A stretch of 64,000 nt of DNA from Lepus europaeus. Taxonomy: Eukaryota > Chordata > Mammalia > Lagomorpha > Leporidae. The position numbers were made by a program, and so were the translations under genes. This document shows positions 56,401 through 64,000 of this stretch, piece after piece. The stretch spans positions 80,876,253-80,940,252 of the forward strand of contig NC_084836.1 in NCBI RefSeq assembly GCF_033115175.1, written 5' to 3'. Numbering within the stretch: position 1 is the stretch's first letter; each line of letters opens with the position of its first letter. Under the pieces are notes generated by a model. The model did no database searches. It was given only the letters and a program-made list of their open reading frames with translations, and was not told where the DNA came from.

Positions 56401-56789
56401 GGCCAGGGAGAGAGGATGCCGGAGCTCTGAGGACAGTTCCCACTTCTTGGCAACTGCTTGTGCTGCAAGACCACCATGGGGTTGGGAGGGAGGGGAATCG
56501 ATGGTATCATCTACCGTGGCGAATACTCTGTGTGCTCCTCGCTCTCCTCTCCTTCTCAGGGCCTTGCTGTGTGGGCGAGCGAGAACGGAGAAGCAGGCTT
56601 AAACACGACAGGTCAGTCTATGTGTCCCGCCATATGCTGCGGTGAGACCAGGATGAGAAATGGAGTCTGGGCTCTGCGAAGGCTATCTGCCGGGCCTTGG
56701 TTTGCTGGAATCTGGCCCTCCGTCCTGCTCCCTGGATCCCCACAAGTCCACAAAGCCAGGGACAGCCCTTCAATCCATGCATCTCAGTT

Positions 56790-57240
56790 ATGCATTAACG
56801 TGCAACAACCTCCTCAGAACTTGGTGGCTTAGGGCGACAGCCAGCTCGCCATGTTCCATGATGATCAGGGCCCCAGATGGGAAGATGAATGGTTCGGGGC
56901 CACCCAGGTGACTGGAAGCTTCGTCACTCATGTGCTAGACATCTGGCTTGGGATGGCTGGAAAGCTTGGCTCAGCTGGGACTTCCACTGGTCAACCCACA
57001 CTGCTTGGACTTCCTTACAGCATGACTGCCTCACGATGAACTTAAGCGTGGATGATCCAACAAACGAGGTGGAAGCTGCATGGTTTTCCACATGCTGGCT
57101 GTATGAATCACGTGGTCCCGCTTCTGCCAACTCGGTAAAAGCAGTCATATAGCTTGCTCCAATCCCAGGGTGGGGGACACAGACCTGACTCCCTGGAAAG
57201 AGTGCCAAATGACGTGGAGGCATGATGTGGAGCCCCAGGC
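56790..57240. repeat. Possible old LTR (MLT1/MaLR-like)
   Basis: 'CCTCAGAACTTGGTGGCTTAGG' and, further on, 'AGCAGTCATATAGCTTG ... GGTGGGGGACACAGACCTGACTCC' resemble an old mammalian LTR (aaacttagtggcttaaaac ... ggggaaatagactcca). Family uncertain. Confidence 0.35.
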
Positions 57241-57550
57241 CGGGCCAGCAGTCTCTCTCCAGGGAACCCGGAGTGGGGCTGAGAAGCATCTGGATAATTC
57301 TAAGGGTTTGAGGATTTAAGGCCTGGAATATGGGAACTGTGCGCAAGCAGAGAAAAGTGTACAGAATAAGAAGCAGCCACTGCCTGGTTCCCGCCTGCTG
57401 GCTCTTCCTGACTGGTCCCTGCCACCTGTAAGGCACAACCACGGGTCTTTACAACCTCTTCTCCTTGTTAGCTTGCATTTATAGTTTTGATTGAGCTCTG
57501 CTGTTTGTGATCCAAGACTCTTATGTCACTTGGATCATCAGATGATTTTT

Positions 57551-57876
57551 TTTTTTTTTTGACAGGCAGAATTAGACAGTGAGAGAGAGAGACAGAGAAG
57601 AAGGTCTTCCTTCCATTGGTTCACCCCCTGGATGGCCGCTACGGCCGGCGTGCTGCGCCGATCCGAAGCCAGGAGCCAGGTGCTTCCTCCTGGTCTCCCG
57701 TGCGGGTGCAGGCGCCCAAACACTTGGGCCATCCTCCACTGCACTCCCGGGCCACAGCAGAGAGCTGGCCTGGAAGAGGAGCAACCGGGACAGAATCCGG
57801 TGCCCCAACTGGGACTAGAATCCGGGGTGCCAGCCCTGCAGGCGGAGGATTAGCCAAGTGAGCCACAGCGCCAGTC
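57551..57876 (-). repeat. Young CSINE, poly(A) subfamily, perfect TSD
   Basis: CATCAGATGATTTTT at 57536-57550 and 57877-57891. GACAGGCAGAATTAGACAG tail side. Confidence 0.96.
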
Positions 57877-57924
57877 CATCAGATGATTTTTCAAGTGACT
57901 TACGGATATAAACGGGATGGGTTG

Positions 57925-58232
57925 GGGCTGATGTTGTGGTGCAGTCACTAATCCAGCACCTGGGATTCTGGCATCCCTTATGCGCCCCATTTCATGTATT
58001 GGCTTCCCATCCAGCTTCATGCTAACAGCCTGGGAAAGCAGTGGAAGATGACCAAAGTCCCACATGGGAGACCCAGGTGAAGCTCCTGGCTCCTGGCTTT
58101 GGCCTGGCCTAGGCTGGCCATTGCAGCCATCTGGAGAATGAACCACCGGAGGGAAGGTTTCTCTCTGAATTTTTTCTCCCTTTCTCACTGTAACTTGGAC
58201 TTTCAAAATAAATAAATAAATCTTTTAAAAAA
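57925..58232 (+). repeat. CSINE, internally shortened
   Basis: GGGGCTGATGTTGTGGTGCAG to CAAAATAAATAAATAAATC; the CT tract is degraded. Confidence 0.9.
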
Positions 58233-58695
58233 TAATGTGATGAGTTACACAAGTGATGTGCATTTTCATTTATTAATTTTAGTCATAGCTATTGGTGTCT
58301 TGCTGCCATAAGTTTCTTTCTTTCTTTCTTTCTTTTTTTTTTAAACATAATGCTCTGTTTTTCCTTCTCCTGAATCTTCCAAACACTTTGTGTCACAGTT
58401 TTTGGCTAAGTTTGTGTTCTGTGATTATATGATTTTAACAATGCAAATATTAATCACAGTCTTTTCTTGTGTAAATTTTAATTTTTTTGGAATTAATAAC
58501 CATAATTTTTTCTTAGCTTTCAATGTGTCTGACACAGTGTTTCTAGAATGTTCCAGTAGTTCTGTAAAATGCCCCCTCCCTACTGTTTTGTTTCTGCTTC
58601 TGGGCTCCTCTCTGGCCTGTCTGCTTGTTCTCTTAGCCTTTCAGTGTCACAGCCCTATTTCATTCTCCTTTAGTTTACAACTTTGGTTGCTTCTT
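58233..58695. other. AT-rich intron sequence
   Basis: (TTTC)n at about 58313-58333. Otherwise not recognised; possibly degraded L1. Confidence 0.3.
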
Positions 58696-59050
58696 TTTTT
58701 GTTGTTGTTAAGATTTGTTTCTTTGAAAGCCAAAGTTATAGAAATATGAGGGGAAGAGGGAGGAAAGGAGAAGGGGGGAGAGAGAGATATATCTTCCATC
58801 TGCTGGCTCACTCTCCAAATGGCCTCAATGGCTGGGGCTGGGCCAGGCTGAAGCCAGAGTCAGGAGCTCCATCTGGGTCTCTCACATGGGCAGCAGGGGC
58901 CCAAGGACTTGGGCTGTCTTCTGCTGCTTTCCCAGACCATTAGCAGGGAGCTGGATCAGAGGTGGAGCAGCAGGGACTCTAACGGGTGGCTCATATGGGA
59001 TGCTGGCATTGCAGGAGGCAGCTACACCTGTTGCACCACAATGCCGGCCC
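58696..59050 (-). repeat. CSINE, full length
   Basis: TTGCTTCTT flanks at 58687-58695 and 59055-59063; head end CACAATGCCGGCCCC. Confidence 0.92.
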
Positions 59051-59063
59051 CTGATTGCTTCTT

Positions 59064-59111
59064 CTTCTTCTTCTTTTTTTTTTTTTTTGACAGGCAGAGT
59101 GGACAGTGAGA
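59064..59111 (-). repeat. 48-bp severely 5'-truncated CSINE with TSD
   Basis: Only poly(T) and GACAGGCAGAGTGGACAGTGA remain, yet CTGATTGCTTCTT is duplicated on both sides (59051-59063 and 59112-59124). Confidence 0.88.
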
Positions 59112-59124
59112 CTGATTGCTTCTT

Positions 59125-59330
59125 AAAAAAGATCTTTACTGTGCAGGACTCAAAAATATGCTTAATTTAGAAGTATGCTTTAATGAACTCCAGTGTCCAC
59201 TGCCCAGCTTCGTCACTTGTCAACTGACGGTCAATCTTGTGTCATCCCAGGCTCGCTCTACTCATTTCCTCCTGGACATTTTGAAGCAAATCCCCAGACA
59301 TTTCATATGTGTCTCTAAAAGATGATTTTT
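59125..59330. repeat. Old L1M 3'UTR-like fragment
   Basis: 'CTCCAGTGTCCACTGCCCAGCTTCG', 'TCAATCTTGTGTCATCC' and 'TTTTGAAGCAAATCCCCAGAC' match a recalled L1M 3'UTR pattern. Confidence 0.55.
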
Positions 59331-59402
59331 AATATATATACACATACATAAATCTATATGATGAGATTTAAATCCTTGAAAAATGCAATTTAAAAAATAC
59401 AT

Positions 59403-59832
59403 TTATTTTGGTACAAAAAATTTTGGAAATCTGCGCATGTGGTCCTGTTCCTTTGGTTCTGACGTGGAATTGTTTCCTCTCAGGATTTTGAAGCCCTTAG
59501 GTTCTGAGGCTGCTACTGAAAAATCTGATGTTTTTGTTTCTAGCTCCTTTTCAAGCGACCTGCTTTCAGGAAGCTCCTCGTCGTCCGTGGTCATCTGGAA
59601 CTTCATGACGAGGTTTCTTGGGCTATCTGCCATCTCTTGTGCGAGGTATTGGTGGATTGTTCAACGTGGAGTTGATGCTTCTCGGCCTGGCAGTTTTCCT
59701 TCCATCACTGCCCTCAGCAGACTTTTCTAGGCCATTTTCTGTTTCTGGGATTCCCAGTAGTCTGAGACGGGGCCTTGAGTCAGTGCACTTCCGTGACTCC
59801 TATCTTATAGTTCTACTCCGAGCTGCTGCCAT
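59403..59832 (-). pseudogene. Retrocopy candidate of an unidentified protein of about 142 residues
   Basis: Begins ATG GCA GCA GCT (59832), reads MAAARSRTIR, hits a TAG at codon 11, then continues LRLLGIPETENGLEKSAEG and TARPRSINSTLNNPPIPRT. It needs one frameshift near 59.64 kb to reach the open C-terminal part, MADSPRNLVMKFQMTTDDEE through RRFPKFFVPK and a TAA at 59403-59405. AATAAA overlaps the stop. Composition (charged, Ser/Pro-rich) is protein-like in the successive frames, and no introns are apparent. I do not recognise the parent. The 3' end resembles an L1-type 3' motif, so the last residues may not belong to it. Confidence 0.5.
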
Positions 59833-59839
59833 CCTGCTG

Positions 59840-61140
59840 GGGACCGGGGACTGGGGGCTCCTCGCATCCGTACTTGGATCTTCACCTAATTCCTTCTCTT
59901 TTCAGCTCCACACTCACTCTTTTCCTCCACTGCATCTTGTGTCTGACATCCAACTACCCAGAAAACCAACCCCCGGGGGTCTCCTAGGGGGAGGTGAGAA
60001 GGAAGTGCATCTGTTTGGCCCTCAAAGGAGAGGAGGCGCCTGGGGGTGGTGGGAATCTTGGTGACTGTTAACCAGTGCCCCGATTTCAGTCCTGGGCCTC
60101 ATCCCAGCATTCAGTGAGGATTTGTGTCCCCCTTACAGCCTCTTACACTGCAGCTTCTTTGCTCTGCTGAGAGCCCCCAGATCCACTGCCCTCTCGCTGA
60201 CCATCGTCTCCTTCCCAGGGTTCTTTGTCCACATGTAAAGCTTTATCCATTTTTTGGGGGGGTGTTTGTTTTGCTGTCTATGGCGATCCCAGAGGGAAGA
60301 GGAGCTAAGTGTATACGTTCAGTCGGCCGTATTTCATCAGAAGGCCCTAAATTATTTTTCAGTATAATCTTATAGTAAATCGCCAACCCTGGACCGAAAT
60401 TTTGTCTCACGGGATCCTAATTCTGGGGTATACATTTATTGGAAAACTTCCTCTAGCTCAACCTGAGAGCTTTGTTCCCGAGGATTTGAGGATTTTTGGT
60501 AAAACTGAAAAGCCGCGTTAGTGCTTCTCATCGCTCATGTTGTTAGAATGGTCCCCTGAGGTCCCTGGGACACAGAGCCTGAGGCAAGGATCGAGTGTAA
60601 ATGTTTTACTTGGGAGGTGCAGTTCCAGGGCAGTCCTGGGAGCTGACCCAGTGAAAGATGGGGGGCAATTCAGGATTGTGGCCCGAGTTTTGGCTGCTGC
60701 TTCACCCCAGGGGCACCCCCTCAGCCACGTGGGATGCCTCTGCACAGGGTGCGCATGGCATCTGGCTTTGAGGACCAATGGGAGGCAGGGAAAGGAGGGC
60801 TGCCTTCTCTGGTTCCTTCCTTTGAACAGAGAAGTAGGCCCCTGCACTTCCACGCTGCATCAGACAGCCTATGGCAAGTGACTTGGGAAACAGACCATAC
60901 GGCCTGTGGTCCATGACTTTACCTGAGTCCAGAACTGGGTGGAGCAGGCAGAAACAGGGAATCCGGTGGTGCTGAGAGAGACTGTGGCTGTGTGTGGTTT
61001 GGATCTGATACCTTCCTGGACTCCTGCCTCCCAAACAGCCTTGCCCTGGGCCTCAAGGCCGGGATGTAGCCATGCTGATGGTTCCAATGGGTGGACAGAC
61101 CGTGGAGCCTTTCCCCAGGAAGTTTTCCAAGTAGCACAGG
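59840..61140. other. CFAP61 intron; possible LTR-like stretch
   Basis: 60.54-60.92 kb ('CTGAGGCAAGGATCGAGTG ... TTTACTTGGGAGGTGC') has the feel of an old LTR, but I cannot name it. No exon was recognised. Confidence 0.25.
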
Positions 61141-61147
61141 ATTCTCT

Positions 61148-61463
61148 TAAGATTCATTTTATTTATTTGAAAGACAGAGTTGCAAAGAAAGATGGAGACA
61201 GAGAGAGATTGATCTTCTGTCTGCTTGTTCACTTCCCAAATGGCCACAAAGGCCTGAGCCAGGCCAATCCAAAGCCAGGAGCTTCTTCCAGGTCTCGACA
61301 TGGGTGTGGGGGCCCAAGCACTTAGGCCATCTTCCACTGCTTTCCCAGGCCACAGCAGAGAGCTGGATCAGAAGTGGAGCAGCCCAGGAATCAAACAGGC
61401 ACCCCATATAAAATACTGGCACTGCAGGCCGGAGCTTTAACCTGCTGTGCCACAGCGCTGGCC
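61148..61463 (-). repeat. CSINE, full length
   Basis: TTAAGATTCATTTTATTTATTTG to GTGCCACAGCGCTGGCC. Confidence 0.93.
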
Positions 61464-61607
61464 ACTCCCTCTGATCTCTAAATACCAAAGTGTGAGATGC
61501 CTAAGCCCAGGGCCTACTGGTGACTTTGGCTTTCTGAGGACTCCAATCCCAGGGGAGGAAGCCAGCATGCAGGGACAAAGGGGCTGATGGTATTTCAAAT
61601 CCTGGCT

Positions 61608-61926
61608 TCAGGAGCAAGGTGTTTAGCCAGAGGTTAAGAAGATTGTAGCCCACAATGGAGTGCTTGGTATCAAGTCCTGGTCTGGCTCCTGACTCCGGCT
61701 TCATGGCGATGCAAACCCTAAGAGGCAGCAGTGATGGCTCATGGACCTGGGATCCTGCTACCCACATGGGAGACCTGGAGTGCGATCCTGGCTCCTGGCT
61801 TCAGCCTCGGCCCAGACTCAGCCATTGAGGGCTTCTGGGGAGTAAACCAGAGGATGGGAGCTCTTTTTGCTCCGTCTTTCTCTGTTACTTCACCTCTCTG
61901 CCTCTCAAATAAATTAAAAAAATAAA
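61608..61926 (+). repeat. Old, diverged C-repeat SINE
   Basis: 'CTACCCACATGGGAGACCTGG', 'CTCAAATAAATTAAAAAAATAAAG' tail; head degraded. Confidence 0.75.
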
Positions 61927-62255
61927 GAATCTTGGCTCCAGACGGCCAGTGTCAACCCTGTTCCACCCTTGGTTCAGTTCTGGGACACATTAACGTCTCC
62001 TCCAGGGTTTGTTAGATTGAGCTGGGCTCTGTCACCTGTAGACAGGCTCCTGACTAATGCTCATGACTGGAAGTACATCAACAAAGCCTTCTTTTTTTAA
62101 CATCTTGAAATGAATGATTTAAAAAGAAAACCAAAGAACTTCTAAAACTCTGTCCTTGGTGATGCCAACTGAGTGCTTTGTGCAATGGCTGCAGACTCAG
62201 CCTCCTGTAGGGCATCAGGCCCTTGCCTTCCAGTTGTCTGGAGACAGCCCTTCCC

Positions 62256-62995
62256 AGGGGGCCCAGTCTAGACTCCAGACAGGTGCATGGGTGCCTTTGG
62301 AAAGCCTTAGGGCATGATGGCTGGGTTCACACCGGCCAAGGAATCATGTCCTTCTGTGCCCAAGCTGCAGAAAACAAAGAGTTGGTAATTAAGGCCCTAG
62401 GCAAGGCCAAGTTCAAATCCCATGGACACTGGAAAATCCACATCTCCAAGAAGTGGGCCCGTACCAAGTTTAATGCAGATGAAAGTGAAGCCATGGGGGC
62501 CAGCACTGTGGCTCACGGCATCCCATATGGGCGCCGGGTTCTAGTGCCGGTTGCTCCTCTTCCAGTCCAGCTCTCTGCTGTGGCCCAGGAGGGCAGTGGA
62601 GGATGGCCCAAGAGCTTGGGCCCCTGTACCTGAATGGGAGACCGGGAAGAAGCACCTGGCTCCTGACTTCGGATCAACGCAGTGCCAGCAGTAGCGGCCA
62701 TTTGGGGAGTGAACCAAGGGAAGAAAGACCTTGCTCTCTGTCTCTCTCTCACTGTCTATAACTCTATGTGTCAAATAAATTAAAAAAAAAAAAAATAAAA
62801 GAAAGTAAAGGCATGGTGGCTGAGAAGTGGCTTCTCCCAGATGGCTGTGGGGTCAAACACATCCCAGTGCTGGCTTCCCAGAAAAGTGACTGGCCCTGCA
62901 CTCAGGAGGATGTTCACCACTGAGCTGCCCCGCCTTAATCATACCAACCAATCAATACTACTTCCTGTCCAAAAAAAAAAAAAAAAAAAAAAAAA
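62256..62995 (+). pseudogene. RPL10 processed pseudogene, 5' truncated, interrupted by a SINE
   Basis: Matches the 3' half of the ribosomal protein L10 (uL16) mRNA: 62256-62495, then 62816-62970 after the SINE. Recognisable pieces are 'GKAKFKSHGHWKIHISKKWA' and 'KFNADE', then MVAEKWLLPDGCGVKHIP after the insertion. The 3'UTR-derived 'GAGCTGCCCCGCCTTAAT' and 'CTACTTCCTGTCC' run straight into a poly(A) tract (62971-62995). The 5' half is missing, many codons are changed, and the normal C-terminus is lost. Intronless form plus the A tail show retroposition by L1 machinery. It lies inside the presumed CFAP61 intron and is not expected to be functional. Confidence 0.85.
62496..62800 (+). repeat. 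CSINE inserted into the RPL10 retropseudogene
   Basis: GGGGCCAGCACTGTGGCTCA head with an internal deletion. TSD GAAAGTGAAGCCATG (62481-62495) and GAAAGTAAAGGCATG (62801-62815), which are RPL10-derived sequence. Confidence 0.94.
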
Positions 62996-63038
62996 GAAAG
63001 AAAGAAAAAAGGACCCTAACATTAAAAATGCTTCTCCA

Positions 63039-63297
63039 TGGGGCTGGCGCTGTGGCATAGTGGGAAAAGCCGCTGCCTGCAGTGCCGGCATCCCATATGG
63101 ACACTGGTTCAAGTCCTGGCTGCTCCACTTCCAATCCAGCTCTCTGCTATGGCCTGGGAAAGCAGTGGAAGATGGTCCAAGTGCTTGAGCCTCTGCATCT
63201 ACATGGAGACCCAGAGGAAGCTCTTGGCTCCTGGCTCCGGATCAGTGCAGCTCTGGCCATTGCGGTCAATTGGGGAGTGAACCAGTGGATAGAAGAC

Positions 63298-63329
<32 letters not shown>

Positions 63330-63389
63330 CTTCTCCTCTCTCTGTGTAACTCTTTCAAATAAATAAATAAATCTTGAAAAAAAATTTTA
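63039..63389 (+). repeat. CSINE, full length, perfect 15-bp TSD
   Basis: AAAAATGCTTCTCCA at 63024-63038 and 63390-63404. Head GGGGCTGGCGCTGTGGCATAG, long (CT)n at 63298-63324. Confidence 0.95.
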
Positions 63390-63592
63390 AAAAATGCTTC
63401 TCCAGTTCAGATTTCTTCCTGCTTAGTGTGCTACAGGCTGAGCCATTGCAATAGAGGCTTAGTGAGCAGTTAAGTTCAGGGTGGGGTGATTCGAGTTCAC
63501 ATATTAACTTCCCGTGGGGACCCTAGCAGCCTTGGATCTCCTCCTGCATGAGATTCACTCGCAAGTTTGCCTGAGGACAAAGGCTGGCCCGA

Positions 63593-63646
63593 GGGACATC
63601 ACTCACAGTGCACTGGACAGGGACATCCCTCATGGTGCACTGGACA
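63593..63646. repeat. 27-bp tandem duplication, two imperfect copies
   Basis: GGGACATCACTCACAGTGCA... and GGGACATCCCTCATGGTGCA..., period 27, three mismatches. Confidence 0.8.
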
Positions 63647-63699
63647 GGATTTCAGCTGGGGGACCGGGGTGCTCAGCAGATCACTGCTCTCAAGTCCAG

Positions 63700-63985
63700 C
63701 TTAATACCGTGAACAAGCGGTAGCGCTGTCCAATTATCACATGCAGAAAGCCTGCGGCTTGCGGATGCACTTGTCAGCTGGGGCGGCGAGTGGCCGGGAA
63801 CTAATCATTCAACCTGCCGAGGGGCAGAGAAGCCCCCTCCCAGCAGCGCTGCGGCCTCCAGCGTGCTGTATACTTTCCCATCTCACTTGGATGAGTTCCT
63901 AATGATTGAACTATAGATTATTAATGCTGTGAACCTCTGGGGGCCCAGCGTGACTGTGCTGGGCTCTATTCCGCCCTCCGTGTCT
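63700..63985. promoter_or_regulatory. Candidate conserved non-coding block at window end
   Basis: Unique sequence with homeodomain-type cores: GTCCAATTATCACATG, AACTAATCATTCAACC, CCTAATGATTGAAC, AGATTATTAATGCTG. No repeat or exon seen; conservation untested. Confidence 0.3.
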
Positions 63986-64000
63986 TCAGCACGTACCCCG

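Noticed and set aside
57000-57442. 172-residue open frame on the - strand
   Set aside because: Overlaps the possible old LTR stretch and has no recognisable domain or splice context.
60537-60881. 114-residue + strand open frame
   Set aside because: Lies in an LTR-like stretch of unknown family, no protein family recognised.

Overview
The window is mammalian, almost certainly lagomorph (rabbit) genomic DNA. About fifty copies of the tRNA-derived lagomorph C-repeat SINE (CSINE) are scattered through it on both strands. Each typical copy has a tRNA-like head near 'GGCGCTGTGGCGCAG', a (CT)n tract and a (TAAA)n or poly(A) tail. Older L1, L2 and MIR debris lies between them. Coding density is very low, introns are spliced, and there is one large CpG island.

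Layout, left to right. (1) 1-3.7 kb is free of recognised interspersed repeats and ends in two AATAAA signals on the + strand. I read it as the terminal-exon/3'UTR region of a + strand gene, by synteny RALGAPA2. (2) 3.7-17 kb is intergenic and SINE-rich. (3) 17.06-31.29 kb has no convincing SINE. It contains the one complete gene, INSM1: a single exon on the - strand (21121-22713), a C2H2 zinc-finger repressor with an N-terminal SNAG motif. Around it are a long 3'UTR, a TATA-like/CCAAT promoter, and CpG-rich upstream DNA with repeated homeodomain/POU-like motifs. (4) 29.65-35.67 kb holds two - strand exons that I assign to the 3' end of CFAP61, a ciliary/flagellar protein. They have matching splice sites and phase, and a stop codon in the last one. 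(5) 36-64 kb is best read as CFAP61 intron sequence: stacked SINEs, old L1 fragments, an RPL10 retropseudogene that was itself hit by a SINE, two unidentified retrocopy candidates, and several AT-rich homeodomain-motif blocks. One of these blocks carries a perfect RFX X-box palindrome.

The order (+)RALGAPA2 > < INSM1(-) < CFAP61(-) is the reverse complement of the human 20p11.23 order as I remember it, so INSM1 and RALGAPA2 converge and CFAP61 lies upstream of INSM1. The genes do not form a functional unit. INSM1 is a neuroendocrine and neuronal differentiation repressor, and the repeat-poor DNA around it is the expected place for its long-range enhancers. CFAP61 encodes an axonemal protein.

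No prokaryotic systems, CRISPR arrays, tRNA genes or intact retroviral genes are visible. Nothing here looks like a wholly new system. The most interesting leads are candidate regulatory motifs near INSM1 and in the CFAP61 intron, and the unidentified retrocopies.
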